64,000 nucleotides of DNA from Dactylellina haptotyla. Its lineage: Eukaryota; Ascomycota; Orbiliomycetes; Orbiliales; Orbiliaceae. Below the pieces are notes generated by a model. It was not told the DNA's origin, did no database searches, and saw nothing but the letters and a program-made list of their open reading frames with translations. Shown here piece by piece: positions 1 to 16,100 of this stretch (the first letter of the stretch is position 1; every line of letters begins with the position of its first letter). A program made the position numbers and the translations under genes. Where the stretch lies: the NCBI GenBank assembly GCA_031310005.1, contig CM062385.1, forward strand, positions 372,001-436,000, given 5' to 3'.

Positions 1-3000
1 TCCAAAAGTAATATTATACATAATATTTTTAAATTATATAAAAATTATATTTTTAATATATTTTTTAAAATATATATAATTTTTATTTTGTTATTTATAA
101 AAGCTTGTATAAAATTTTTATTAATAATGTAAAATATTTAAAAATATTATTTTTAATTTAATTAAAAATTTTATTAAATTTTTTTAATAAAACTAAAGTT
201 AAATAATTTAATATATATTATTATCCAGTTTTTAATTTAAAATATTATATTATTTAATATTATTAAATTTTATATTATTAGTAATATTTTTGTTTTTTTA
301 TTTTAAAGATTAGCAGTATTCCTATTAAAATTAAAATATTTTATTAATAATTTTAAATATAAAATTTTAAATTTTTTATAATAAAATCATTATTTATAAT
401 TTAAATAATTTTTATAAATATATAGTTTTAAAAATTTTTTCTAATATATTATAAAAATAATATTAATTTATTTTTATATATAATTAATATAAGTATAAAA
501 ATTTTTATTATAAAAATAATAATTAGAAAATTTTAATTTATAAAATTAATATTTTCTTTTTTTTTTTTCTATTTCTATAATATTAATTTTTAATATTATT
601 TTAATAATATTATAATTCTCTATATAAAATTAATATATTTTATAATTTTGTACTAATTTAGTTCTATAATAATAGAATATTATAAAATATATAATTTATT
701 GATAAAATTCATAGGAACTTCTTTGTTGTTTTTTTGCATATTTATAATCAAAAGCGATTATTTGGTTTGTATAATTTTAATATATAAATTTAATTAAATT
801 TATATCAAAATATTTGTATAATCAACATTAATATATTCCACATAATTCTATATATTGATTAATAAATTGAGGTTAACTTTTATTATTATTAATATAAAAT
901 ATTAAATAATTATATCTTATAAGTCTAATGCTAAGTAAAACAAATTATCTAAAATATTAATTTTTTTAATATTTAAATATAATATTTTTCATAATTTTTG
1001 TTAGTTTTATTATTTAATTTTTAAAAATTTATTTAATTAAAGATTTAATTTTTAATAATTAAATAATATTATTAATTATTAAAAATTAATAAATTTTTTT
1101 AAATTAATTTTTATATAATAAATTGATAAAAAATATTAAGTAATTTTATAATTTTTATAAATAAATTTTAAATTTATATTAATATATAATTTTAAAATTT
1201 ATTGTAAATAGATTTTTAAATTTTATATTTTTTTATAAATTATTTAAAGATTTTAAATAAATTATAAATATATAACTCCTTTTAAAAAAATTTTCTTATT
1301 TAAAATAATATTTTTATAATAAGTTTAATATTATTTTTTATTAAATATTTTTAATTTTTAATTTTTAAAAGTATATATTTTAAATAAAACAATAAATAAA
1401 ATAAAAATTTAAATTTTTTTAATGTAATTAGGATTTGAGAGATAATTAAATTAATATTAAAAATATTTTTTATTAATTTAATAAAATATATTAAATTAAT
1501 ATTTTTTTAAGATTTTTTTAAATTATTAATAATTATTTTTATATTTTTTATATATTTATCATAATTTTTAATTTTTATAATTATATTATTTTATAATATC
1601 TTTTAATTAGCTATTTTAATATTTTTAAATATTAATTAACTAAATAATTTAAATAATTTTATTTAATATATTTTTTTCTTATTATACTAATAATATATTA
1701 ATTTATTAAATTTTAAAAATAATTTTTAATTAATATATATTTAGATTTTAAATTTTTTTAATTCTATAAAAAATAGTTTAAAATATTTTAAAATCTAATT
1801 ATTTTTTCATTACTATTAATTATTTAATAATTTTAATAATTATTTTAAAAAATATATAAGATTATTTTAATTTTAAAATGATCAATTTTAATTTATCACA
1901 AAATAATTTTTTAGAATTTTAATATAGTCAATTTTTAATTATTATTATAATTCCAAAATTAATTATTTTATTAATTCAAGCAATTTTTTTAAAAATTAAA
2001 AAATCAATTATAATTATTATAATTTAAAATATTTATTTTATATTTTTAAAAAGTAATTATAATTAAATTTTATAATTAAATTTTTAATTATATAATATTA
2101 AATTTTTAAAATTATATATTAATTATTTTAATTTTTATTTTATATAAACTTTAATTTTTTAATATAATAAATTAGTTATTCTACTATATATTTAACTATA
2201 AAAATATAAATATTAATAATTTAAAAATATTTTTAATAAATTTAATTTATTATAAATTTTAAATAATATATAAAAAATTTCTTTAATTTTATCTTAATAT
2301 TTATAAAGTTATTTATAAATTCTTTAATAAAATATAAATAATTAATAAAAAAATTTAAATAATATAATTATTATTTAAATTTATTTTTTATTTTTATTTT
2401 TTTATATTATATAATAAAATTATAAATATAAAAAATGATTTTAATAAAAAATATAAAAAAAAAAATGAATTTTTATCTTTATTATTTTTAAATTATTAAT
2501 ATTAAAATAAAAAACAATAATAATTTATTAAAATAAATTGATCAAATTTATATAATAAATAAATTTATTAAAATTTAATATTTTATTTTTTATATATTAA
2601 GTAGCATAGTTAAAATAAATTAAAAATATTAAAAAATTATTAATTAATAGTATTTTTATTATTATTTTAAAATTTTTATTAAAATTTTTTAAGTTTTTAA
2701 AATCAAAATTAATTTATAATAAAATTTATTTTATTTAATATAAAATAAAAATAAATTTTATTTAATTTAATTAGATTTTAAAATAATTAATATCTTTATA
2801 ACTTTTTCTTTAATTATTTAAATATATTTTATATATTTTTATAATTTTAATAATTATTTAAATTATAATAGCTATTTTTTTAATTTTTAAAATTTCTATA
2901 ATTATTTTTAAATTTTGTAAATATTTATTATTATTTAAAATAATAATTTTAATTGGATTATTAGTAGCTTTATTAAATATAGTTTTTTTATATTTATATA

Positions 3001-3819
3001 ATAATATTAAAATAGATTTTATCATTGATAATCGAAATTTTGTTTTTATTTTTAAACAAATTAGTTTTAAGGATTAATAAAAATAAGGATGATATTTTTT
3101 ATTTTATTTTATAAATATAAAAGTATTTAATTAATTTTATAAAACTTGATTTTTAATTTATTTATTTAAATATTATATAAATAAAAATAATTACTTTTTC
3201 ATTTATAATTTTATTTTTAAGATTATAAAATTTTCTAAATTAAAAGTATTATTATATATATACTTTTTCTTAACTAAAAATAATCAATCAAAATATTATA
3301 TTTTATATATTATTTAATATAATAATATAAATATATAATATAGAAATATATAAAACTTTCTTTTTATTTAAAATATTTAAATTTTTTAATAAAAAATATA
3401 TATAAAGTTATAAAATATCAAAGATAATTTATATAAAATATATAATAATAATAAAGTAAAAATAATTAAATATATTGAATTGTATTTAAATTAATTGATA
3501 AAAATAGAAATACTTTATTAGTCCTAAAGATAATCTTATATATATAAATAATTTAATATATTTGTAATAGATTGTAGATCACAATAGATCATAGATTATA
3601 ATAAATCATAGTTTATAACCTATGATCTATAGTAAACAGTGATTTATAAAATATATTATATCATAGTTTAAAATGTTAAATAGGTAAATAGGCTTTACAA
3701 TTAAATATATTAAAAATAATATATATCTATAAATACAAAGTATAGTAGTAGAAATCAGAACAGTATAGTATAAGGCAAGGTATAGATATTTGTACTGTCA
3801 AGACTCGTGGTCTGTGATA
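1..3819 (-). mobile_element. Ty3/gypsy-type LTR retrotransposon copy D, partial, decayed (nest member)
   Basis: This is the right-hand part of a decayed LTR element whose other end lies beyond the left edge of the window. Its 5' LTR is at the right (3294-3819) and the internal sequence runs leftwards. About 2.4 kb inside the LTR, the stretch 720-930 matches the same place in copies A (about 12.39-12.59 kb) and B (about 15.49-15.70 kb, inverted). The sequence beyond 3819 continues the internal region of copy C near the end of that copy, so D is inserted in C. The 5 bases after D (3820-3824) are the expected right target duplication; the left one is outside the window. The extreme A+T content is typical of RIP. 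The copy is broken throughout. Confidence 0.8.
3294..3819 (-). repeat. 5' LTR of copy D
   Basis: About 526 bp. The right end carries the best preserved stretch of the family LTR (3791-3819, containing ACTCGTGGTCTGTG), shared with 12.60, 23.97 and 28.6 kb. The left end aligns with the TGTTAC end seen at 6959 and 21080. The middle (about 3565-3655) differs from the other LTRs and contains a perfect 11-bp inverted repeat (3584-3594 and 3620-3630), so this LTR is either a variant or carries a small replacement. Confidence 0.8.
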
Positions 3820-6800
3820 ACAAATAATTAATATATTTTTAAAAATAATAATACTAGTAGATAAATATTAAAAAAAATTGAAATAAACTTTTTATTAGTA
3901 TTATATTGTTTAAATTAATTAAATTAAGAATTCTAATATTTTTACTTTTTTTTCTTATAAGTTCTATATTTGAAATAAATATTTTTATTTTGTTATATCT
4001 AGGAATGTAAACTATTCTATTTATATTTAAAATGGGTGGTGTAATTATTTGGTAGATTTATATAAGTATTTCTTAGATTCTTATATTTGATCTTTTTATT
4101 AATTAATTATAGTAGACTGATTGGATTATTAGGTAAAAAATAAAGAAAAAAAGTTAGAAAAATTAGAAAAGGAATAAGTTTTAATATAGTAGAAAGTATC
4201 TAAAATTTAGATAAAAATTATAAGAAAATGTAAAAATAAAATTATTAAAATAAAACATATAAAAATAATTATTTATAAAATAATTTATTAAAATAATTAA
4301 TTGAATAAGAAAAGGTAACTAAACAAATAAAAATTAAGTTTTATAAAAATATAAATATAATTTTATTAAAAAAATGATACAGATTTATTAAAAAATTATA
4401 AACAACTTTATTAATTATTAACTTTAAAATTAAATTTTTTTAATTATTTACATCTTTTTTATAAATTATACTATATTTTTGCTAAAGATAGGTCTAAATA
4501 ATAATAAAAATAAATTATATTTGAAAATCTATTTATTATCTTATAATTTATATAATAATAATTATTTAATTAAATATTTATTATTTTATTAAATTTATTA
4601 AAGATCTTTTAAATTTATATTCTATATAATCTTTATATTCTAATTCATTATTTTTAGATTTTTTAAATTTAAAATATTAATTCTAAAAATAAAATATAAA
4701 AGATTAATAAATTCAAATAAATTTTAAAATTTTAAGTTTAAAAATATTATTATTAAATTTTTAATAATAATAAAAAATATATTTAGTTTTTATTTTATTA
4801 TTTTTTTATTTAATATATTTAATAAATAGGTATATTTTATTTTCTTTTTTTAAAAGAGGTATTTTTATATATTGCTAATTATAATAATGTAATATATATT
4901 TTGTTATAAATTAAAAATTTTTTATAAATTATTATAGAAATTCTTTATATTTTTAATATATTTTTATTTTTGGAATATTTTTAAATATTATAAAGATAAT
5001 TATAATAAAATTCTATTTTTAAATATTTTATAAAATATATATTTAATGGATAAATATTTAAATATATTAATATTTAAAATATATTATAAATAAATTTAAA
5101 ATATAATAGTAAATTTAATCTAATTATTCTATACTATATTAAAAACTTTTTAATTATATTTTAATAATTTAAATAATTTATTTTATAGCTCCATTTATTT
5201 AAATATTTTTATTAGTAATATTAATTTTTTAATATTAATTTAATTTTTAATTAAATTTTAGAATTTATTAATAAATAGTATATTTTTATTACAAATATAT
5301 TTAAATTATAATTTATATTAATTAAAGATTTATTATTATAAATTTATTTAAATTTTAATTATAAATTATTTAAAATTTTTATAATTTTAAAATTATTTTA
5401 TTAAATTTATAAATAATAATTAAAATTTTATTATAAATAATATTTATAAAAGAGTTTTTATTTAAAGGTATTTTTTATATAAAATTATAAATTATTTAAA
5501 TAATTTTAAAATATATTATAAAAATTATAATTTTTTATAAAATAAATGTTAATTAAATTTATTTTAATAATATATATTATAAGTTTTAATATATTATTTA
5601 ATATATTATTGTATTTAAATTAAGTAAGATTTTAATTAAAAATTTAAATATATTTAATTTTAGGTATTTATAAACTAATATTATAATATTGTTTAATAAA
5701 TTATTGGAATTTTTTTAATAGAAATATAGAAGAAATTTTTAAAAAAATAAAATTTTTTTATTATAAAATAATTAAATATAGAATTTTTTAATAATATTTT
5801 TTTATAATAAAATATTTAATATAGTTTTATTTAAAAATTTTTTATAAACTAATTTTTTAAATATAAAAAATAAAATTATAATTTATAATTAAAATAATTA
5901 TATATTATTTTTTTTAAATATTATTTTTTTAAAATAGTTTCTTTATTAAATTAATTTTAGTTATTAAATTTAGATTATTGACTAATAATATTAATTTTGA
6001 AATTCTTTTTTCCTTTATAATATATAATTTTTATATTATATTAATTAATAAATTTTTATTAATAGACTATTATTAACTAAGATTTTTAAAAATAAAAAAT
6101 AAATAAGATTTTATAATTCTAAATATATTATAAAAATTTTATTTAAAAATATATTTCTATATTTTACAAATTTAAATGATAGTTATTATTTCTTTATTAT
6201 AAATAAGATATTATAATTTAATTATATTAAATTTATAAAAATAAATAATAAAGTATTATTTTTAAATTAATTATAATTAATATAGATAAGCTTCAATGTA
6301 ATATCAAAAATATTTGTTTTAATTTTATAGATAAATTAAAATTGTATAATTTAAAAAATAAAAGTTAAAAAAAGGATTTTTTAAAAATATTAAAACATAT
6401 ATTTAATTAAAATTATTTTAAAATATATTTCAATTTTTATTAATTTTAAAAAAATAGTAGATATATAATTATATTATTTAATAAATCATTAATAATAATT
6501 ATAAAATTTTAAAAAAGCTTAAATATTTTTAACATTTTAAAATCAAAACCATTTTTAAATAACATTAATTTTTTTAAAATTTATTTTAATTTCTTTGATT
6601 ATAACAATAACTCCAAAGAATTTATATTTTATAATTTTGAATTTTATTTTTTCTAATTCAATTTTAAAATTATATTTATTTAATATTTCAAAGATAGTAA
6701 TAATATATTATTAATGTTTTTTAGGGTTTTTACTATAAACTAATATATTATTAAAATAGATAATACATATTTTATTGATATAATTTTTTAATATATAATT

Positions 6801-6953
6801 TATAAAAATTTAAAAAGATGCTAAGGTATTGGTTAATCCCATAGGTATAATCAAATATTCAAATAAATTATATCAACATCTAAATACTATTTTCCAGATG
6901 TTTTTTAGGGTAACTCATAAATTATAGTAAACAATAATGATATTAAGCTTAAT

Positions 6954-6958
6954 AAAGC
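6954..6958. repeat. Target site duplication of copy A (left copy)
   Basis: AAAGC directly before the LTR, repeated at 24002-24006 directly after the other LTR. Five bases is the usual Ty3/gypsy duplication length. Confidence 0.85.
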
Positions 6959-7504
6959 TGTTACACTTCATACGTTACTCAATATAGCGGTACAAATATG
7001 CAATACTAAGATATGCAAAACTCTTTCTCTATCTAAAATATTTAAATTTTTTAATAAAAAGTATATATGAAATTATAAAATATCAAAGATAATTTGCCTA
7101 AAATATATAATAATAATAAAATAAAAATAATTAAATATACTAAATTATATTTAAATTAATTAATAAAGATAAAAATATTTTATTAATTTTAATAATAATC
7201 TTATATATATAAATATTATAGAATATTTTTAAAAATTTGTTTTTTTTATATACTCACATAAATAAAATATATAAATAAATAAATTTTTAAAAATTTTTAT
7301 ATTACTTATTTAAATCAAAAAATGAGTAAGCAAATATTTATATTATACTATAATATAATATATTAAATAAATATGTAAATTTTATAAATAAATATATTAA
7401 AATAATATATATTTATAAATATAAAGTATAATAATAAAATTAAAATAATATAATATAAAATAAAATATAAATATTTATACTATTAAAACTTATAATCTAT
7501 AATA
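6959..7504 (-). repeat. 3' LTR of copy A
   Basis: 546 bp. It begins on the plus strand with TGTTACACTTCATACG, the same end as the inverted one at 21080. The first 60 or so bases keep far more G and C than the rest; the remainder is AT-converted. The inner end at about 7504 was placed by alignment with the conserved LTR end at 24001. Confidence 0.82.
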
Positions 7505-10500
7505 TTATTTTTTTTAGAATAAGCTTCCATATAAGTGATTTTTTATAAAATTTAAAATTTATATAAATAATAGTAATTAAATATAAGATAATAGTATATT
7601 ATTATTATTTTTATATAAAAATTTAATTTTATATATTATTGGTTTTTATATTAAAATTTAATAATCTATATCATAGTATAAAGTTTATTTGAAATAAATA
7701 TTTATATAATTATATATATATAAAAATATAGCAATTAAATTAAAATAGTAAATAAAATTTAAATTATAAAATATTTTTATAATATAAGTAATTAATATAT
7801 TAAAAATAATAATATTAGTAATAAATGTTAAAAAAATTAAAATAAATTTTTATTAATATTGTATTATTTAAACTAATTAAATTGAAAATTTTAATATTTT
7901 TATTTTTTTTTATAAATTTTGTGTTTGAAATAATATTTTTGCTTTATTATATTTGAAAACGTAAGTTGTTTTATTTATATTCGAAATGGGTAATATAATT
8001 ATCTAATAAACTTACATAAGTATTTCTTAGGTTCTTATATCTAATCTTTTATTAATTAATTATAATAAATTGATTAAATTGTTAAATAGAAGATAAGGAG
8101 AAGGAATTAGAAAATTAAAAAAATAAATTCTAATATAATAAAAACATTTAAAATTTAAATAAAATTATAAAAAAATATAAAACTAAAATTATTAAAAATA
8201 AAATATATAAAAACAATCATCCATAAAAATAATTTATTAAAGTAATTAATCAAACAAAAAGAAATGGTTAAATAAGTAAAATTAAATTTTATAAAAATAT
8301 AAACATAATTTTTATTAAAAAAAAATAGTATAATTTATTAAAAAATTATAAATAACTTTATTAATTATTAATTTTAAAATTAAACTTTCTTTTAATTATC
8401 CATATCCTCTTTTTATAAATTATACTATATTTTTTATTAAAGATAAATTTAAATAATAATAGAGGATAAATTATATTTAAAGATCCATTCATCATCTTAT
8501 AGTTTATATAATAATAATTATTTAATTAAATATTTATTATTTTTATTAAATTTATTAAAGATTTTTTAAATTTATATTTTATATAATTTTTATATTTTAA
8601 TTTATTATCTTTTAAATCTTTTTTAAACCTAAAAGTATTAATTTTAAAATAAAATATAAAAAAATTAATAAATTTAAATAGATTTTGGAATTTTAAATTT
8701 AAAAATATTATTATTAAATTTTTTAATAATAATAAAAGTTTATATTTTTAATAATTTAATTTTATTTTATTATTTTTTTATTTAATATATTTAATAAGTA
8801 GGTATGTTTTATCTCTTTTTAAAAAAGTACTTCTATATATTATTAATTATAATAATATAACATATATTTATTATAAATTAAAATTTTTTATAAATTATTA
8901 TAAAATTTTTATATTTTTAATATGTTTTTTACTTAAAATTATTTTTTAAATATTATAAAAATAATATTATAATAAAATTCTATTTTTTAAATACTTTATA
9001 AAGTATATATTTAATAATAAAGTATATATTTAATAAATAAATATTTAAACAGATTATAAATAAATTTAAAATATAGTAATAATTTAATTTAATTATTCTA
9101 TACCATATTAAGAAAATTTTTAACCATATTTTAATAATTTAAATAATTTATTTTATAATTTTATTTATTTAAATATATTTTTTATTAATAATATTAATTT
9201 TAATATTAATTTTATTTTTAATTAAGTTTTAGAATTTAATAATAAATAATATATTTTTATTATAAATATATTTAAATTATAATTTATATTAATTAAAGAT
9301 TTATTTATTATAAATTTATTTAAATTTAATTATAAATTATTTAAAATTTTATAATTCTAAAATTATTATTTTACTAAATTTATAAATAATAATTAGAATT
9401 TTATTATAAATAATATTTATAAAAATCTTTTAAAAGGGTATTTTTATATAAAATTATATAAAATTATTTAAAATAGTTTTAAAATATATTATAAAATTAT
9501 AATTTTTATAAAATAAATATTAATTAAATTTATTTTAACAATATATATTATAAATTTTAATATATTATTTAATATATTATCACATTTAAAACCAGAAGTA
9601 AAATTTAATTAAAAATTCCTAGGTATATTTAATTTTTAAATATTTATAAATTAATATATTATAATATTATTTAATAAATTATTATTAAAGTTTTAATAAA
9701 AATATAAAAAAATTTTAAAAAATAAATCCTTTTTTACTATAAAATAATTTAAGGTATTAAAATTTAATAATATTTTTTTATAATAAAATATTTATTATAG
9801 TTTTATTTAAAATTTATAAACTAATTTTTTAAAATATAAAAAATAAGATTAAAACTTTATTAACTAAAATAATTATATATTACTTTCTTTTAAAATAGTT
9901 TTTTATTAAATTAAATTTTAATTATTAAATTAAATTATTAATTAATAGTGTTAATTTTAGAATTTTTTTTCCTTTACATATATAATTTTATATTATATTA
10001 ATTAATAAATTTTTATTAGCAAACTTATTATTAACTAAAATCTTTAAAAATAAAAATAAATAAAATTTTTATAATCTAAATATATTATAAAAAATTTTTT
10101 ATTTAAAAATATATTTTCTATATTTTATAAATTTAAACAATAATTATCATTTCTTTATTATAAATAAAATATTATAATTTAATTATATTAAATTTATAAA
10201 AAGTAAATAATAAAATACCATTTTTTTGAATTAATTATAATTAATATAAATAAGTTTTTAGTATAGTGTTAAAATATCTATTTTAATTTTAATAAATAAA
10301 TTAAAATTGTATAATTTGAGAATAAATAGGAGTTAAAAAGGATTTTTAAAAGTATTAAAATATATATTTAATTAAAAATTATTTTAAAATATATTTTAAT
10401 TTTTATTAATTTTAAAAAATAGTAGATATATAATTATATTATTTAATAAATTGTTGATAATAATTATAAAGTTTTAAAAAACTTAAATATTTTTGATATT

Positions 10501-12597
10501 TTAAAATTAAAATTATTTTTAAATAATATTGATTTTTTTAAAATTTATTTTAATTTTTTTAATTATAATAATAATTTTAAAGAATTTGTATTTTATAATT
10601 TTAAATTTTATTTTTTAATTTAATTTTAAAATTATATTTATTTAATATTTTAAGAATAATAATAATATATTATTAATATTTTTTAGAATTTTTATTATAA
10701 ACTAATATATTATTAAAATAAATAATATATATTTTATTAATATAATCTTTTAATACATAATTTATAAAGATTTAAAAAATACTAAAATATTGATTAATTC
10801 CATAAGTATAATTAAATATTTAAATAAATTATATTAATATTTAAATGTTATTTTTAAATATTTTTAAAACAACTTATAAATTATAATAAATAATAATAAT
10901 ATTAATTTAATAAAATAAATTATTTCAATAAAATAATTTATTAATTTATTAATTTAAAGTAAATTATTATAATTTTTATAATAATAATATTAAGACTTTA
11001 ATAATTAATATAGATTTATAATTTTTTATTTTTTTAAAGATAAAAAAATTAAATATTTTATAAAAATTTTAAAAATAGATATATTTTTTATAAATTTTCT
11101 TTAATATATTTTTAAATATTTTAAATTTTTTTTATATAAGTATAAATAGATAGGAATTTAAAAGTAATATTTTTATAATAATATTTTATAAATAAATTTA
11201 TTAAATAATAGTAATGTGTTTTTATCTTTAATTTTTTTAAAATTTAGATCTATTTAGGAATCTATTTTAAAATTTTAAAAATAAAATATTTTTAATAATT
11301 TCTTTAATAGTTTTAATAATATTTTTAGTTTTAAACTATATTTATTTAAAAATATTAAATTTATTATGGAAATAATAATAAATTTTTTATTAAAAAAATA
11401 TTCTATAAATTATAAATAAACTTTTTTAATTATTTATAAATTATTTATCAAATTTAATATAGGTTTTATTAATATTTGTAATAAATAAATTTAATTATTT
11501 TATTTTTAAAATTTATGATTAGATTATAATTTTCCAACCAATTATATTTTAAAATAAAATTATTATTAGTAAGGTTAAGGATATTAATAATTCATTTTTT
11601 AAAATATTTATTAATAATAAAATAATATTAATTTTATATTTAATTATTTTTAGAAAATTTCTTCTAAAAATAATAATATTATATGTAGTATTTTAAATTA
11701 TATAAAAATTATATTTTAATATATTTTTCTAAATATATATAGTTTTATTCTATTATCTACAAAAGTTTATATAAAATTTTTATTAATAGTAAAATATTTA
11801 AAAATGTTGTTTTTGATTTAATTAAAAATTTTATCAAATTTTTTTAATAAAGTTAAAGCTAAATAATTTATATATATTATTATTTAAAGTTTTTTAATTT
11901 AAAATATTATATTATTTAATATTATTAAATTCTATATTATTAGTAGTATTCCTACCTTTTTTATTTTTAAAATTGGGTAACATTTCTATTAGAATTAAAA
12001 TATTTTATTAATAATTTTAAATATAAATTTTAAATTTTTTATAATAAAATTGTTATTTACAGTTTAAGCAACTTTTATAAATATATAATCTTAAAATTTT
12101 TTTAATATATTATAAAAATAATATTAATTTATTTTTATATATAATTAATATAAGTATAAAAGTTCTTATTATAAAAATAATAATTAAAAAATTTTAATTT
12201 ATAAAATTAATATTTTCTTCCTCCTTTTTCTATTTTTATAATATTAATTCTTAATATTATTTTAGTAATATTATAATTTTTTATATAAAATTAATATATT
12301 TTATAATCTTATACTAATTTAATTTTATAATAATAAAATATTATAAAATATATAACTTATTAATAAAATTTATAAAAATTTCTTCATCATTTTTTTATAT
12401 ATTTATAACTGAAAGCGATTACTTAGTCCACACAATCTTAATATATAAATTTAGTTGGATTTATATTAAAATATTTATATAATCAATATTAATATATTCT
12501 ATATAATTTTACATATTAATTAATAAATTAAGGCCAACTTTTATTATTATTAATATAAAATACTAAATAACCATTTTATAAATCTAATAGGTAAAAC

Positions 12598-13135
12598 TAT
12601 CACAGACCACGAGTTTTGACAGTATAATACTGTACCTTTCTTTTACTGTATTGTTCTAATTTCTATTGTCGTATTTTATATTTATAGATATATATTATTT
12701 CTAATATATTTAACTATAAAGCCTATATACTTATTTAATATATTATATTATAATATAATATAAATATTTACTTACTTATCTTTTAATTTAAATAAATAAT
12801 ATAAAAATTTCTAAAAATTATTTATTTATATATTTTATTTATATAAATATATAAGAAAAATAAATTTTTAAAAATATTCTATAACACTTATATATATAAA
12901 TTATTATTAAAATTAATAAAATATTTTTATTTTATTAATTAATTTAAATATAATTTAATATATTTAATTATTTTTATTTTATTATTATTATATATTTTAA
13001 ACGAATTATTTTCAATACTTTATAACTTTATATATATTTTTATTAAAAATTTAAATATTTTAAATAAAAAGAAAATTTTACATATTTTTATATTATATAT
13101 TTATATTTTTATATTAAATAATATATAAAATAACA
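12598..13135 (+). repeat. 5' LTR of copy B
   Basis: About 538 bp. Its outer end (ACAGACCACGAG, 12602-12613) is the inverse of the conserved end at 24001 and 28623. The inner end at 13135 (...AACA) is the inverse of the TGTT end of the other copies. The first 80 or so bases are less AT-converted than the rest. Confidence 0.82.
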
Positions 13136-16100
13136 TTTTTAATTAATTATTTTAATTAAAGAAAAATATATATATAAAATATTTTTAATTTAAAAATTTT
13201 ATAATTTTAAAAATAAAATTATAGATGAAGAAAGGACTATTTTTATTTATATAATATTTAAATAAATAAAAAAATTAAGTTTATAAAATTAATTAAATAC
13301 TTTTATATTTATAAAAATAAAAAAAGAAATATTACTTTATTTCTATTAATTTTAGCCAACCTATTTAAAAATAAAATGAAATTTTAATTATTAATAATAA
13401 AATTTATTTTATATTATTATATAAATATAGAAAAAAATTATATATATTTAATAAAATTATTAATAATTTAATAAAAATTATTATTTTGGATAATAATAAA
13501 TATTTATAAAATTTAAAAATAATTATAAAATTTTAAAAATTTAAAAAAATAATTATTATAACTTAAACAATTATTAAAATTTATAAAATATATAAAATAT
13601 ATTTAAAATAATTAAAGAAAAAGCTATACTAATTACTTTAAAATTTAATTAAGAATTAAAAAATTTATTTTTATTTTATATTAATAAAAATAGATTTTAT
13701 TATAAATTAATTTTTAATTTTAAAATAAAATTTAAAAATTTTAATAAAGATTCTAATAATAATAATAAAAATATTTTAATAATTTTAATAACCTTTAACA
13801 AATTTTATTAATCTACTTAATCCACTATTTAATATAAGGAAATAAAAGTATTAAATTTTAATAAATTTAATAATTTATTATATAAATTTGATTAATTTAT
13901 TTAATAAGCTATTATTATCTTTATTTTTAATATTAATAATTTAAAGTAATAGATAAAATTTATTTTTTTATATTTTTTATTAAAATTATTTTTTATATTT
14001 ATAATTTTTATTTTATATAATATAAAAAATAGAAAAATAAAATGGAAAATTAATAATAATTATATTATTTAAATTTTTATTAATTATTTATATTTTATTA
14101 AAAACTTAAATAATTTTATAGATATTAAAATAAAACTAAAGAAACTTTATATTATTTAAAATTTATAATAAATTAAATTTATTAGAAAATATTTTTAGAT
14201 TATTAATATTTATATTTTTATAGTTAGATATATAATAAAATAATAATTTATTATATTAAAAAAATTAAAGTCTATATGGAGATAAAAATCATCAAAATAA
14301 TTATATAATTTTAAAATTTAATATTATATAATTAAAGATTTAATTATAAAATTTAATAATAATTATTTTTAAGAATATAAAGTAAATATTTTTAAAATTA
14401 TAATAATTATAATTGATTTTCTAATTTTTAAAGAAATTATCTAAATTAATGAAATTATTAATTTAAATTTTATAATAATAATTAAAAAATCAATTTTTTA
14501 AAATCCTAGAAATTATTTTGTGATAAATTAAAATTAATTATTTTAAAATTTAAAATTAGAATAATTTTTATATATTTTAAAATAATTATTAAAGGTTATA
14601 ATTAATGATAATAAAATAAAATAATTAGATTTTAAAAATATTTTTAATCTATTTTTATAAATTAGGAAAAATTTAAAATTAAAATTAATGATTAGAAAAT
14701 TGTTCTCTAAAATCTAATAAATTAATATATTATATAATATAATAAAGAAAAATATATTAAGTAAAATTATCCAGCCAATTAATATTTAAAGAATATTAAA
14801 ATAATTAATTAAAAATATTATAAAAATAATATAATTATAAAAAATTAAGAAAGTTATAATAAATATATAAAAAAATATAAAAATAATTATTAATAATTTA
14901 AAAAAATTTAGAATATTAATTTAATATTATATTTTATTAAATTAATAAAAAAATATTTTAATACTAATCTAATTATCTCTTAAATTCTAAACATACTAAA
15001 AAAACTTAAATTTTTACTTTATTTATTATTTTATTTAAAATGTATATTTTTAAGAATTAGAAACTAAAGATATTTAATAAAAATAATATTAAATTTATTA
15101 TAAAAATATTATTTTAAATAGGAAAATTTTCTTTTAAGGAGCTATATATTTATAATTTATTTAAAATCTTTCAAATAATTTATAAAAGAATATAAAATTT
15201 AAAAGAAATTTGTTTATAATAGATTTTGAAAATTATATATTAATATAAATTTAAAATTTATTTATAAAAAATTATAAAATTATTTAATACTTTTTATTAA
15301 TCTAATATAAAAATTAATTTAAAAGGATTTATTAATTTTTTTAATAATTAATATTATTTAATTATTAAAAATTATTAAAAATTAAATCTTTAATTAAATA
15401 AATTTTTAAAAATTAAATAATAAAATTAATGGAAATTATGAAAATATTATATTTAAATATTAAAAAATTAATATTTTAAATAATTTATTTTATCTGGTAT
15501 TGACTTATGGAATATGGTTATTTAGTATTTTATACTAATAATAATAGAAATTAGCTTTAATTTATTAATTAATGTATAAAATTATGTAAAATATATTAAT
15601 ACTGATTATATAGATATTTTGATATAAATAACCAAATTTATATATTAAAATTATACAGATTAAATAATTGCTTTTAATTATAAATATATAGAAAAATAAT
15701 AAAAAACTTTATAAATCTTATTAATAGGTTATATATTTTATAATATTTTATTATTATAAAATTAAATTAACATAAAATTATAAAACATATTAATCTTATA
15801 TAAAAATTATAATATTATTAAAATAATATTAGAAATTAATTATAAAATAGAAAAAGAAAAATGTTAATTTTATAAATTAAAATTTTTAATTATTACTTAT
15901 GGTAAGAATTTTTATACTTATATTAATTATATATAAAAATAGATTAATATTATTTTTATAATATATTGGAAGAAATTTCTAAAACTATATATTTATAAAA
16001 ATTATTTAAATTATAAATAATAATTTTATTATAGAAAAATTTAAAACTTTATATTTAAAATTATTAATAAAATATTTTAATTTTAATAAAAATATTATCT

